NCBI GenBank assembly: GCA_009773205.1
Contig: WPAE01000010.1
Coordinates: 40,022 to 104,021, forward strand
Length of the DNA: 64,000 bases
From: Ignavibacteria bacterium
Lineage (GTDB): Bacteria; Bacteroidota; Ignavibacteria; Ignavibacteriales; Melioribacteraceae
Direction: 5' to 3'
The translations under genes were made by a program, and so were the position numbers. The number at the start of each line of letters is the position of its first letter. Position 1 is the stretch's first letter. Below, one piece after another: positions 1-9,104 of the stretch. The notes below the pieces were generated by a model that was not told the origin of the DNA, did no database searches, and saw nothing but the letters and a program-made list of their open reading frames with translations.

Positions 1-175
1 TGCTCTGCTTGTGCTTACAGAATGGAACGAATTCAGAAATCCCGATTTTGAAAAAATTTCATCATTGCTCAATAGTAAAATTATCTTTGATGGCAGAAAT
101 GTTTATGATGTAAATAAGATGGAAGAACTCGGGTTTACTTATCACAGCATCGGAAGAAAAACAATTATTACCTAA
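1..175 (+). CDS. UDP-glucose/nucleotide-sugar dehydrogenase, C-terminal end (partial)
   Basis: Reading from base 2 gives 57 residues and a TAA stop at 173-175; the gene begins outside the window. The residues contain TEWNEFRNPDFE, IFDGRNVYD and GFTYHSIGR, the hallmark C-terminal motifs of the UDP-glucose/GDP-mannose dehydrogenase family (UDP-binding domain). These enzymes make UDP-glucuronate-type sugars by two-step NAD-dependent oxidation, feeding capsule or exopolysaccharide synthesis. The catalytic domains are not visible, so the exact sugar nucleotide cannot be decided. No terminator-like hairpin is obvious just after the stop. Confidence 0.85.
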   Translation, partial: ALLVLTEWNEFRNPDFEKISSLLNSKIIFDGRNVYDVNKMEELGFTYHSIGRKTIIT

Positions 176-668
176 ACTTCTAAAACAAAGTGAGAGCTAA
201 AGCACTCATGCCTCACGCAATATTTCAAGAGCATTAATTGTCTATTAAAATTATAACAGGCACATTAAAAGATGTTTTTATTCTCGATATTATTTTTTAG
301 CAAGCACATCCGTGGTTCTTGGACGAATCTCTCCCCAAAACGATCTTGTTGAATTTTATTTTAGATTAACTTTGTTTGTTTTACTTACTTCATGTTTTGT
401 TCATTGCAGCACCCACCAATTAATAGAGTTTCTGCAAAATAGTACCTGGTTAAGACTAAGAGAAACAGTAAAATGAAAAAGAGATCACTACTAACCTCTA
501 ATTTTTTTCAAAAACGATAAATCGCTTGTTTTTACTATCGTTTAATCGTTTTAACAGATAGATGAGGTGGCTTAATCAAATCAAAAAAAATGGAACCTGC
601 CTGCGGCAGGCGCAGATTTTTATGACCCCGAGCATTCGGGGTGATTTTCGCTGATAATCAAACCTTAA
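176..668. other. intergenic stretch, no gene seen
   Basis: No convincing open reading frame is present. The stretch holds a palindromic CCTGCCTGCGGCAGG motif near 596-611 and a short GC hairpin (ccccgagcattcggggt) near 625-641. The block around 590-660 resembles, in inverted orientation, part of the degenerate repeat at 40320-40370, so it is probably a worn repeat fragment. It may also hold the lost 5' part of the transposase remnant that follows. Confidence 0.5.
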
Positions 669-719
669 CAAATCATAATAATCAGTCTTGTCAGTGTTCT
701 ATTTTTTAGTCGGTTAGTA

Positions 720-1213
720 GTGAAAATTTTTATAATAGATGCCACAGAACAACAAATACAAATGGCAAAGAAACAGCAAAAGAAATTCTACTCAGGAAAT
801 AAGAAAAAGCATACTATCAAAAATCAACTGACTGTAACTGCAACCGGAAAGATATTAACTGTAAGTCGTTCTGTTGGGGGTAAACATGACAAAAAACTAT
901 ATGATGAATCTCATTTAGCATATGGAGCAAATACAAAACCAATTTCAGATTTGGGTTACTATGGATTTAAAGGGATAGCTATGCCCAATAAGAAACCTAA
1001 AGGGAAGGGATTAACACTAGAACAGAAACAATTTAACAGAGAGTTGTTGGACCTGTCCCGTGTATTTTACGGGAAAAGCGAATAAAAGTAGAGCGCACAA
1101 TTGGAAGAATGAAAGTATTTCAAATTCTTTCTCAAAGGTATCGTAATGATTTAAGTAAACATTCGCTTGTTTTTAAGAACATTGCTGGATCACATAATTT
1201 GCTGTATGCCTAA
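720..1213 (+). pseudogene. IS5-like DDE transposase remnant, frameshifted
   Basis: A 121-residue frame beginning with a GTG (720-1085) carries IIDATEQQIQ, KKKHTIKNQL, a DLGYYGFKG block and KPKGKGLTLEQKQFNREL. These are the central and late parts of IS5-superfamily transposases. The family then continues in a different frame: from about 1088 to the stop at 1211-1213 the sequence reads VERTIGRMKVFQILSQRYRN, which holds the DDE-region glutamate. The first frame stops at 1083-1085, so one frameshift separates the two parts. The N-terminal DNA-binding part is missing upstream (in-frame stop at 666-668). I see no clear terminal inverted repeats around it. It is an inactive relic. Confidence 0.8.
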
Positions 1214-1404
1214 AATTAAAACAGCTAAAGTGCTCTAACGCGTTGTTTTGTATAGCTTATTTAGCAGAGACCTCAATGTTTGGCTTGTAGAAAACCTGGT
1301 TAGCTTTTCTAATTTTACTTACGTGGAGAAGCGGGAGTGTAAATATTACAGTTTAGGCAATGCAAAATTGGCTAAGAAATATTTTTACGATAAATTTGCC
1401 AGCC

Positions 1405-2037
1405 ATGATTGAAAGTTATAAACATATTATATGGGATTGGAACGGTACAATATTAGACGATGTAGATTTGTGTGTCGAGCTAATCAACGGGCTTTTAATA
1501 GAGCGAAATATTAATTCAATTTCTAAAGATGAGTACAAAAACATTTTCACTATTCCTGTTAAAAACTACTACTCTGCAATCGGTTTTGATTTTGAAAAAG
1601 AATCCTTTGAAATAGTTGGAAAGAAATGGATAGATGAATATGAACGAAGAAAGTTTGAATGTAAAACTTATCAAGGCGTAATTGAATTGATGAAGAAAAT
1701 AAACGGTTTAGGAATTGGACAATCAATTCTTTCGGCATACAACCAGAACACTTTAGATGAAATGACAAAGCATTTTGGTTTGACAGACTATTTCTCTCAT
1801 ATAGTTGGTCTCGATAATGTTTACGCTGCGGGTAAACTTCATCTGGGGCAGCAATTAATTAAAATACTTGGTAACGGAAAAGGTGAGACATTGATGATTG
1901 GCGATACCGAGCATGATTACGAAGTTGCAGCCGAAATTGGCGCTGATTGCATTTTGCTTTCGAACGGGCATTACGAAAAAAAACGTTTGGTAAAATTAGG
2001 CGTACCGGTTTTAGATTCAATAATCGAGCTGCTCTAA
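1405..2037 (+). CDS. HAD-superfamily hydrolase (phosphoglycolate phosphatase-like)
   Basis: The 210-residue protein starts with the HAD nucleophile motif WDWNGTILDD (Asp11). It has a helical cap, a motif II serine in SILSAYNQ, and the C-terminal MIGDTEHDYEVAAEIGADC block carrying motif IV acids, followed by CILLSNGHY. This is the organisation of Gph-like phosphatases acting on small phosphate esters. The second motif I residue is Asn rather than Asp, a known variant in several HAD phosphatase groups. An upstream in-frame ATG at 1360 would add 15 residues, but homology begins at the Met at 1405, which I prefer. The substrate cannot be inferred. The stop lies one base before the repeat at 2039. 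Confidence 0.8.
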   Translation: MIESYKHIIWDWNGTILDDVDLCVELINGLLIERNINSISKDEYKNIFTIPVKNYYSAIGFDFEKESFEIVGKKWIDEYERRKFECKTYQGVIELMKKINGLGIGQSILSAYNQNTLDEMTKHFGLTDYFSHIVGLDNVYAAGKLHLGQQLIKILGNGKGETLMIGDTEHDYEVAAEIGADCILLSNGHYEKKRLVKLGVPVLDSIIELL

Positions 2038-2038
2038 T

Positions 2039-2143
2039 TTAAGGGCACCTCTAAAAATATCAACTTCCTTTGTGAGCTTTGCTTTTTCTTTGCGAACTCC
2101 GCGTTAAAAAATTTAAAATACTAATTTTTAGAGGTGCCCTTAA
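2039..2143. repeat. MITE-like element, copy 1 (TTAA-flanked)
   Basis: A 97-bp core (2043-2139) begins GGGCACCTCTAAAAA and ends with its inverted complement TTTTTAGAGGTGCCC. TTAA lies on both sides (2039-2042 and 2140-2143). Copies at 14829 and 23436 have the same length and orientation. It sits between two convergent genes and overlaps the last codons of the M23 peptidase gene. Confidence 0.9.
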
Positions 2144-2942
2144 TATTTAGCAAACCTGCCGGATCTATTCTTTTATTATGCCACTGCACTCCAAGGTGAA
2201 GATGCGGTCCGGTTGATCTTCCTGTTGAACCAATTTCTCCAATAAGTTCTCCTTTTTTGACTAACTGATTATTCTTAACATACAGTTTGCTAAGATGAAG
2301 ATAAACACTGCTTAATCCTTGCCCGTGATCGAGAAGTACAAATGTTCCATTGAAGTAAAAATTTTCTTCTGCTAAACGGACTATTCCATCTGTAATTGCA
2401 TAAACAGGTGTTCCTTCTTTTCCGCCGAAGTCAATTCCGTTGTGTTCTTTTTTCTTTATACCATTTAGAATTCGTTGCCCGCCAAACACGGCAGTAATTC
2501 TAACGCTATCAACCGGAAGAGTAAAGCCCTCTTTGAAATAAGCTGTATTAACTCCTTGCATCTTAGTGCGGGCGTTTATCATTTTGGCTGTTTCACTCTT
2601 TATTTGTTTTAAATAACGTTTGGGCGGAGAAACATATTTACTTGGAATAGTTAGGCTCTGCTTCTCGTATTCCATTTGTTCTAAAACGAAAGTAAAAACT
2701 TTTTCTGGTTGATTGCTTTGATTTACTCGTAGAGTAAAAATTCCTTTTGCGTCTTTATCAAAACCAAAAACAAATATTCCATCTTCATCAATAAGAAGCC
2801 TTTGCTTGTTCAAATAAGCAGAAGTAATATTTTCTCCTTTTGCAATAATTGTTGAAGCGGGCTTTGCTTCTCCAGAAAAGCTAATCTCTTGTGTGTAAGC
2901 TGTTGCAAACAAAGCAAAAAGTAAAAGAAATATCTTTTTCAA
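2121..2942 (-). CDS. M23-family peptidase (LysM-less endopeptidase), secreted
   Basis: This 273-residue protein has an N-terminal hydrophobic signal (KKIFLLLFALFATAYTQ) and a C-terminal lysostaphin-like M23 domain. Zinc and catalytic motifs are visible: HNGIDFGGKEGTPV, LDHGQGLSSVYLHL and GPHLHLGVQW. It should cleave peptidoglycan cross-links in the envelope, or be a scaffold for such cleavage. A TTG start at 2942 is chosen because GGAG lies 7 bases upstream and the signal peptide begins there; the longer frame to 3077 would run into the preceding gene. The last codons (KGTSKN) and the stop come from the repeat at 2039-2143, so the native C-terminus may have been replaced. It lies 40 bp downstream of the TPR/beta-barrel gene, probably in one operon. 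Confidence 0.88.
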   Translation of the reverse strand: MKKIFLLLFALFATAYTQEISFSGEAKPASTIIAKGENITSAYLNKQRLLIDEDGIFVFGFDKDAKGIFTLRVNQSNQPEKVFTFVLEQMEYEKQSLTIPSKYVSPPKRYLKQIKSETAKMINARTKMQGVNTAYFKEGFTLPVDSVRITAVFGGQRILNGIKKKEHNGIDFGGKEGTPVYAITDGIVRLAEENFYFNGTFVLLDHGQGLSSVYLHLSKLYVKNNQLVKKGELIGEIGSTGRSTGPHLHLGVQWHNKRIDPAGLLNIKGTSKN

Positions 2943-2982
2943 GAAGTCTCCGGCAAAAAAAATATTGTGTAATGAAACTTTA

Positions 2983-5886
2983 TTAAAATACTGTCCAGTA
3001 AGCAGAAAGCTGACCTGAAAAATACCGGTAACTTGAGTTATCGCGCGAAGTGCTTCCAATTCCAACTCTGCATGCAATCATTAAGTTTTGAATTGGTTTA
3101 TACATACCGTCGAAATGTCCTTCGAGAATTATTAATGCGCCTTGCGGAATTATACCAAGTTTGCCGCCAATTGTAACACGTAAGTTATCTTTTCTATCTA
3201 GTTCGTTATCTACCCAGATACTATGCGATTCAAAATTTCTTGGTGAATAGTAGTAAGTGGATTTCCATTTGAAATTATCGTAAGAGTATTCATACCCAAT
3301 AACTAAATCTTTATAAAAGTACCTGCCAAGTTTCAAGTAAAAATCGTTGCCTTCGTTGCCGTCATCGGAAGAAATATACTGGAAGTTACCTTCTATTTTC
3401 ATTCCGTTTTTGTGCCGGTAATATCCTTGAATTTTATACAGCCTTGCCATTTGTCTAATGCTAATAAGATAAGGTGAATAAAGAATTAAGGAAGCATCGG
3501 AGTTTTGATATTGCAAAGTTACAGAAGCTGTATCCGGACTCTCGTATTTAAAGAAAGCATCTTGTTCATCTCTTGTAAAGAAACCTTCGCCGCTGCTCTT
3601 TCCAATTCCAATGCCCATATTAAATTGATCGGAAAATCTTAAAAATAGATGTCCCTTAAATGTTGTAAACCGCTGGCTTGTGTAGAAATTAGGAATAGTA
3701 TCAATAATATTCTGATCTAAACTTGCAGCGTTAGCTCTTAATTGATGCCTTGTAAAAGATGTTCCGAGTGATAAATATCTTGTTAATCCCAAATCTATTC
3801 TTCCGCCTGTAGAAAGAATTCGGAAACTTAAATTATCTGCGTAATACATAATAGAAGGAGCTAAACCAACATAGTTTGGAAATGTTTCTATTATAGCAGC
3901 AATGCCGGTAATAGGAAGCCATCCTTTTCTTAACTCTACCATGTGAGTTTGAGTTGAATCGAGCTGCCATTTTTCTAAAAGCATATTATAAACGGCGCGT
4001 GCAGAATCCGGTTGATCAATCTTAGCGTAAGAATCGCCAAGATATAAGCGGGCTTCAAAATCGGCGGAGTCTTTCTTAACTAATTCTTTGAACTCGCGAA
4101 CGGCAGTTAAGGAATCGCCCATCGAGTAGAATAGTTTAGCGCGCTGCATTTGCGCTTCGTAATTATCTCCTTGAGCCATTACTTGGTTATACGTATCTAA
4201 TGCGCGGTTATATTCTTTGGCAGAAAAGAGAACATCTCCAAATTCTTTTTTTATCAAATCATTTGGTTCTGCTTTACTCATGTACTCTTCGTAATATTGA
4301 ATTGCGCCTGCGGGATCGCCATCTTGAACGCGCTGTCTTCCAAGCTCTAGAATTGCGTAAAGTTTTTCTTCTTCGGCGCGCATTTTCTGCCAATCTATAT
4401 TAGATTGTAGTTTTATTACATCGTCATCGTTTGGGTCAATATCTTTTGCTTTATCTGCTAATTGCTGTGCTTGTTCAAAATCCTGCTTAATTAATATTAA
4501 TGATGCTTTAGAAATGATAGCTTGTAAGTTAGTAGGACGATCTTTAAGAACATTATCAAGATATTGATCGGCTAAGTCTAAATCGCGGTTAGTCCAAACA
4601 GAAACTTGAGCACGGAAAAGTTGATAATCTAAATTGTTTGGATACTTAACAAGTAAATCATCGGTTATAATAACTGCCTTTTCAAAATCTCTGCTCCAAG
4701 CGGAAATTTTAGCGTAGCGGAAACGAAGTTCTTGATCCGGTTCATCAGGATATTTTTCAAAATATCTATCTAACATAACCATTGCGCTATCGTAATCTTG
4801 AAGGTAATCATAAAAATTTGCTACTTCTTTTAATGCAGCTTTATCATATTCATCAATTAGCAAAGCAGCTTTTGCTTTTTCTATTCTAACCCTGTAAACA
4901 CTATCGCGGTAAGCAGTAATGTATGCCCATTTTACTTTATAACGCTCATCTTCGCTGTTAGAAACGCTAACTATTTGAAGCTGCTCATAAGCTTCTTCAA
5001 TTCTATTGGCAATAATTAATTCGTCTATAAGTTTAAACCTTGTTTCTACGTCTGTAGATCTTCTTTTTATAAGTTTATAGTATCTGTCAATAGGAAATTC
5101 CTTTTCTTGTGAACGTGAATCATCCTGAACTAAATAAGCCTGCCTGTTAACAAAGTCTAATCCGTCCTCAGCTTCTTTAAAAAATGGTTTATAAGAAAGA
5201 GCAGTTTCAAAAGCTTTTTTTGCAATTTGATATTTAGCAAGCCACATTGTGAAATAACCGTAACGGCTCCATAAACGCCAATCTTGCGGATAGCGGTCTG
5301 TATATTTTTTGAGAATTTTTTCTCCTTTAACAATGCTTCCGGTTTTAGCAAGAATAATAGAGTAGCGGATTATTTCATCCGGTGAAGCATTATCATCTCG
5401 CATTAAGTATTCATCGTACCATTGTTCTGCTTTATCCCAAATTTCCATCCACATAAAAGATTTTCCAATTTCCAAATAGTTGAACGGTTTATTTGGATCA
5501 ATTGCGATTTCCCTTCGGTGTCCTTCAATTTTTTTATTGAGAAGAGCGTACCAGTAATTAAGCATCTTTTGCAAATCTTGTTCATACTTTGCTCTTTGCG
5601 CTGCATCTTTTTGAAGAGAGATTGCGCGGCGGTATTGCAATCGTGCGTTTTCGAATGATTGCCTTTTTTCCAAACATTGAGCTTGTAAGTAATAACCAAC
5701 CGGATCCTGAGGCAATGCAGAAATGTATTTGTTAAGCTGGTCAATTGCCTCGCCGTATCTTCCGGCACTCATGTGCGAAAGCGCTGTTTTCATAAGTACA
5801 TCAACAACATTATTTTTTTGTTGAGCAACAGAAAACTGCCCAAAAAACAAAAGGAAAATGAACGGATAAAGCATTTTAGATTTCAT
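2983..5886 (-). CDS. TPR-rich outer-membrane protein with YaiO-like beta-barrel
   Basis: The 967-residue protein has a signal peptide (residues 1-21, ending FSVAQ). A long array of tetratricopeptide-type helical repeats follows (about 30-700), then a C-terminal part of about 250 residues. That part is rich in alternating aromatic and polar strands and ends in Tyr-Trp-Thr-Val-Phe, the terminal aromatic residue typical of outer-membrane barrels. The barrel resembles the YaiO family. TPR plus YaiO proteins are thought to act in exopolysaccharide or surface assembly; the specific role here is unknown. Its neighbour encodes a peptidoglycan peptidase, which fits an envelope job. ATG at 5886 directly precedes the signal peptide. 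Confidence 0.8.
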   Translation of the reverse strand: MKSKMLYPFIFLLFFGQFSVAQQKNNVVDVLMKTALSHMSAGRYGEAIDQLNKYISALPQDPVGYYLQAQCLEKRQSFENARLQYRRAISLQKDAAQRAKYEQDLQKMLNYWYALLNKKIEGHRREIAIDPNKPFNYLEIGKSFMWMEIWDKAEQWYDEYLMRDDNASPDEIIRYSIILAKTGSIVKGEKILKKYTDRYPQDWRLWSRYGYFTMWLAKYQIAKKAFETALSYKPFFKEAEDGLDFVNRQAYLVQDDSRSQEKEFPIDRYYKLIKRRSTDVETRFKLIDELIIANRIEEAYEQLQIVSVSNSEDERYKVKWAYITAYRDSVYRVRIEKAKAALLIDEYDKAALKEVANFYDYLQDYDSAMVMLDRYFEKYPDEPDQELRFRYAKISAWSRDFEKAVIITDDLLVKYPNNLDYQLFRAQVSVWTNRDLDLADQYLDNVLKDRPTNLQAIISKASLILIKQDFEQAQQLADKAKDIDPNDDDVIKLQSNIDWQKMRAEEEKLYAILELGRQRVQDGDPAGAIQYYEEYMSKAEPNDLIKKEFGDVLFSAKEYNRALDTYNQVMAQGDNYEAQMQRAKLFYSMGDSLTAVREFKELVKKDSADFEARLYLGDSYAKIDQPDSARAVYNMLLEKWQLDSTQTHMVELRKGWLPITGIAAIIETFPNYVGLAPSIMYYADNLSFRILSTGGRIDLGLTRYLSLGTSFTRHQLRANAASLDQNIIDTIPNFYTSQRFTTFKGHLFLRFSDQFNMGIGIGKSSGEGFFTRDEQDAFFKYESPDTASVTLQYQNSDASLILYSPYLISIRQMARLYKIQGYYRHKNGMKIEGNFQYISSDDGNEGNDFYLKLGRYFYKDLVIGYEYSYDNFKWKSTYYYSPRNFESHSIWVDNELDRKDNLRVTIGGKLGIIPQGALIILEGHFDGMYKPIQNLMIACRVGIGSTSRDNSSYRYFSGQLSAYWTVF

Positions 5887-6255
5887 AATCTTAGGTCTTG
5901 TTAAAAAGTGTAACCGTGCAAAAATTAAGCCGTTATGTAAATTAGCTTTAGATAGCTTTCTTAGTGCATAATTTATATAAATTTTGAGAAAGATGAATCA
6001 TTATGACTCAGTTGGTGAGCAATTACTATAAGGCTACTCTAAAAATATCAAAACCCTTTGAAATTATGAATCTCCTCGCCGCAACCTGCCCGCCGCTTTG
6101 CTTTGGCAGGCGGGGCAGCGAGGTTTCTGAAAACAAATTTTATTTATTCGCCTCAAGAGGCGTGGAATTTGACCCTCGTCCGCCTCTGGCGGATTAAACT
6201 GTAATTTCTAGCGAGTTTTAAGTGCTGACATTTTTAAAGAGTTATTACATATGCT
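5887..6255. other. intergenic stretch with worn palindromic repeats
   Basis: No gene seen. It contains TACTCTAAAAATATCAA near 6035-6051, resembling one end of the MITE family. It also has inverted GC-rich blocks (CCTGCCCGCCGC with GGCAGGCGGGGC, about 6086-6116) and CGCCTCTGGCGG near 6181-6192. A 64-codon frame across it is compositionally a product of these repeats and is not taken as a gene. Confidence 0.5.
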
Positions 6256-6891
6256 TTATTTGTTTGAGCCAACAATGTTTACTGTAACCTCAATTTCTTC
6301 GGAAACTTTGCTTCCTATTACAACATTGTCAATATCGTAATCAGAAAGTTTTATTTTGAACCTGGTTTTTAAGCCAAGCAAATCTCCCGGCGTGCGTTTT
6401 TGTGTTTGTTCATTCTCATCAAGATAAACTGCTTCTGCATCTATTGTAATTTCTTTGGTAACGCGGTAAAGCGAAAAATTTCCCTTGGCGTTAAACTCCA
6501 ATTTATTATCTGCAGTTTGTTTTACTGATTCAACAGTTTTCAATTCAAAAGTAATTTCAGGGTGTTTTTTTTCGTTAAGCCAGTTTGCCCCTTTTAGGTG
6601 AGAGTTTCTTAACTCTATTCCTGTGTTCATAGAAGCAACTTTAACAATAATTTTTCCTTTTGCTGTTTTAGCAAAACTGGAAACATCGAAAGTTAGATTT
6701 CCCGTAATCCCATTTGCTGTACCGTTAATGTCTTCAAGCGGCGTTGTGCTGAAAAATGTAATTTGATTTCTTCCGGCTTTATCTTCAAAATTAAACGACT
6801 GAGTACCTTTTGCTTTTACATTAAAACCCTGTGCTTGTATTGAAAATGCCGCAAGCACTAATGCCGCTATTGCAATTTTTAATCTATTCAC
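6256..6891 (-). CDS. YceI-family periplasmic lipid-binding-like protein
   Basis: The 211-residue protein has a signal peptide (IAIAALVLAAFSIQAQG). A YceI lipocalin-like beta-barrel follows, recognised by TGNLTFDVSSF, GIELRNSHLKGANWL and KHPEITFEL. Family members bind polyisoprenoid or other amphipathic molecules in the periplasm. A GTG start at 6891 is chosen: AGGAAT lies just upstream and the signal peptide begins there, whereas the longer frame to 6993 overlaps the upstream membrane-protein gene. The two genes are separated by only 2 bp and are surely co-transcribed. The ligand is unknown. Confidence 0.88.
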   Translation of the reverse strand: MNRLKIAIAALVLAAFSIQAQGFNVKAKGTQSFNFEDKAGRNQITFFSTTPLEDINGTANGITGNLTFDVSSFAKTAKGKIIVKVASMNTGIELRNSHLKGANWLNEKKHPEITFELKTVESVKQTADNKLEFNAKGNFSLYRVTKEITIDAEAVYLDENEQTQKRTPGDLLGLKTRFKIKLSDYDIDNVVIGSKVSEEIEVTVNIVGSNK

Positions 6892-6893
6892 TT

Positions 6894-7163
6894 CTATTCC
6901 TTTCTGATTTTTTTTGTTCTGAACATGAAAAACAATATTGCACCAATAAGTATGCTGATTCCGCTGATAGCAGCGCTTAAATCTAAGCCCCAAATGAATT
7001 TATCAATCCACTTTTTTTCCGTCCAGCCAAACAATTCATCTTTTTGCTCCACTAAAACTTGGGTTTTAGTAAATATTTCACTTCCATAGGCAAGCCAAAT
7101 GATTAGTGAAAAAGAAATGAAAGCAGCAACAAAAATCAAAACTAATTTTTGCTTTTTATTCAT
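6894..7163 (-). CDS. small two-helix membrane protein, unknown function
   Basis: About 89 residues starting MNKKQKLVLIF. Two hydrophobic segments (VLIFVAAFISFSLIIWLAYG and LSAAISGISILIGAILFFMF) flank a polar loop of about 35 residues, and the C-terminus is basic (RTKKIRKE). The start at 7163 follows AGGAATGCCG with good spacing; an ATG two codons upstream is also possible. It ends 2 bp before the YceI gene, suggesting translational coupling and a shared envelope role. I do not recognise the family. Confidence 0.7.
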   Translation of the reverse strand: MNKKQKLVLIFVAAFISFSLIIWLAYGSEIFTKTQVLVEQKDELFGWTEKKWIDKFIWGLDLSAAISGISILIGAILFFMFRTKKIRKE

Positions 7164-7346
7164 CGGCATTCCTAGAGTTAATTTCAATTAATGTTATAAC
7201 AACAAACGTGCAGCTAATGGTTCAAAACACTAAAAAGTTGCGGCGGCATTAAAAATCTCTAAATTGATTCTAAGGGGCGAATCCCTTAATTTTTCACCCG
7301 TTCAAACGTAATTAATCATTTTTTTATCTAATACAATGGACCAATA

Positions 7347-8564
7347 ATGAAAATCCATGAATATCAAGCAAAAGAAGTCTTAAAAAAATTTGGCGTTCCG
7401 GTTCAAGATGGCATTGCAATAAAAAATTTATCGCAATTCGATTCTGCAATTAACGAGCTTCAATCGCGAGGAATTAACCAGTTTGTAGTTAAGTCTCAAA
7501 TTCATGCCGGCGGAAGGGGAAAAGGGAAACTTTATAATCCTTCAAACAGAGAAGAACTAATTTTAGAAGGCGGAGTTAAGTTTACAACAGATTTAGAAAA
7601 AGCGAAAGATTATGCTTCAAAGATGCTGGGCAATTTACTTGTTACTCATCAAACAGGGGAAGAAGGGAAGATTGTACAAACACTATTTATCACCGAAGGA
7701 CTTGATTACAAGAAAGAGCTTTATCTTGGAATCCTTTTAGATAGAGCAGTGTCCAAGAATGTAATTATGGCATCAACAGAGGGCGGCGTTGAAATTGAAA
7801 AAGTTGCCGAAGAAACACCTGAAAAAATTATTAAAGAATGGATCGAGCCTTCAACTGGTTTGCAAGCATTTCAAGCAAGAAAATTAGCGTTTGGATTAGG
7901 CTTGGAAGGAGCGGCATTTAAGAGTTTTACAAGTTTTATTATGAAACTTTACAAAGCTTACGAAGAAACCGATGCCTCAATGCTGGAAATTAATCCTTTA
8001 GTTATTACGAATGATGATAAAGTTTTAGCGTTAGACGCAAAAATGAATTTCGACGACAACGCTCTTTACCGTCAACCAGAAATTGTTGCCTATAGAGATT
8101 TGAATGAAGAAGCCGCTTTAGAAATAGAAGCTTCCAAATACAATTTGAATTACATAAAGCTTGATGGAAACGTAGGCTGTATGGTTAACGGCGCTGGTTT
8201 AGCTATGGCAACAATGGATATCATAAAACTTGCCGGCGGCGAACCAGCTAACTTTTTAGATGTTGGCGGCGGAGCGAACAAAGAAACCGTTGCTAACGGA
8301 TTTAAGATTATACTTTCCGACCCAAATGTAAAAGCGCTGCTAATTAATATTTTTGGCGGAATTGTTCGCTGCGACCGCGTTGCTCAAGGCGTAATAGATG
8401 CAGTAAATGAGGTATCAGTTACAGTTCCAATTGTTGTTCGTTTAGAAGGAACAAATGCAATTGAAGCTAAAGAAATGTTAGAGAGTTCAGGCTTAAACTT
8501 TGCCGTTGCTACAACACTTCAAGATGCCGCTCAAAAAGTTACTTCAGTTTTAGCTGCTGTATAA
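7347..8564 (+). CDS. sucC: succinate--CoA ligase (ADP-forming) subunit beta
   Basis: The 405-residue protein carries the ATP-grasp fold of the beta subunit, which with SucD interconverts succinyl-CoA and succinate plus CoA with ATP formation in the TCA cycle. Visible motifs are [19 protein letters not shown] at the N-terminus, HAGGRGKGK (nucleotide binding), LEINPLV, the glycine-rich [18 protein letters not shown] and [10 protein letters not shown]. It is slightly longer than E. coli SucC (388). There is no sucD beside it, so the alpha subunit must be encoded elsewhere. A strong hairpin terminator follows 3 bp after the stop, making it a single-gene unit. Confidence 0.97.
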   Translation: MKIHEYQAKEVLKKFGVPVQDGIAIKNLSQFDSAINELQSRGINQFVVKSQIHAGGRGKGKLYNPSNREELILEGGVKFTTDLEKAKDYASKMLGNLLVTHQTGEEGKIVQTLFITEGLDYKKELYLGILLDRAVSKNVIMASTEGGVEIEKVAEETPEKIIKEWIEPSTGLQAFQARKLAFGLGLEGAAFKSFTSFIMKLYKAYEETDASMLEINPLVITNDDKVLALDAKMNFDDNALYRQPEIVAYRDLNEEAALEIEASKYNLNYIKLDGNVGCMVNGAGLAMATMDIIKLAGGEPANFLDVGGGANKETVANGFKIILSDPNVKALLINIFGGIVRCDRVAQGVIDAVNEVSVTVPIVVRLEGTNAIEAKEMLESSGLNFAVATTLQDAAQKVTSVLAAV

Positions 8565-8567
8565 TTT

Positions 8568-8592
8568 AAGCCCCGGTTAAATTCCGGGGCTT
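8568..8592 (+). terminator. hairpin terminator of sucC
   Basis: AAGCCCCGG (8568-8576), loop ttaaatt, CCGGGGCTT (8584-8592). The stem is a perfect 9-bp match directly after the sucC stop. Confidence 0.85.
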
Positions 8593-8642
8593 CTTGAAAC
8601 TTTATTTTCGTATTACTTGTTAGACTAAAAAAACTAATTACT

Positions 8643-9014
8643 ATGATCGAAATTAAATTAACAATAGATAATGCTCTGCAGTTGCTTATTGAAAGGATGA
8701 AGTTCGAGCTAAGGATACGCCAGAAATCCGGAATTATAAAAAAGGGCTTACGTTTAGAAGATTTATCATACAACGAAACTTTAAAACTTGTTGAATCTTC
8801 TGTGAATGATTATGTGTTTTTATTACCGATGGAAATAATCTTATCTAAAACAAATTTGGTCTCTATAATTACAACTACTGTTAGAACTTTAGGCAGAGCA
8901 TTACGTAAAGAAGAATTTCTGCTGTTCAGCCAACGGCAAACCCGCAATCTCGTAGACCCAATCCGCAAGTTCCTTATTAACGAAACAAGAGCTAATAGCT
9001 TCTTAAAAAATTAA
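8643..9014 (+). CDS. small protein of unknown function
   Basis: 123 residues, mostly helical by composition, with no signal peptide, membrane segment or motif that I recognise. It begins MIEIKLTIDNALQLLIERM, and the C-terminal half is basic (RTLGRALRKEEFLLFSQRQ). It lies between the sucC terminator and the galactokinase-like gene, 90 bp from the latter, with a weak ribosome-binding site. The codon use resembles neighbouring genes and the frame is long for an AT-rich intergenic region, which favours a real gene. Confidence 0.55.
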   Translation: MIEIKLTIDNALQLLIERMKFELRIRQKSGIIKKGLRLEDLSYNETLKLVESSVNDYVFLLPMEIILSKTNLVSIITTTVRTLGRALRKEEFLLFSQRQTRNLVDPIRKFLINETRANSFLKN

Positions 9015-9104
9015 ATTCATTACGAATCTTATGCTAATAAACTCAAAATTCTTAATTTTAATAAGACAAAAACATTCTTTACTCTTTTCGATAAGAGGAG
9101 TTTG

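Noticed and set aside
2983..3077. Longer start for the M23 peptidase
   Set aside because: It would overlap the end of the upstream gene; the signal peptide and GGAG site favour TTG at 2942.
6003..6197. 64-codon open frame on the plus strand
   Set aside because: It runs through repeat and palindromic GC sequence, lacks homology and a ribosome-binding site.
6892..6993. Longer N-terminus of the YceI protein
   Set aside because: It overlaps the upstream membrane-protein gene; the GTG at 6891 has a good ribosome-binding site and begins the signal peptide.
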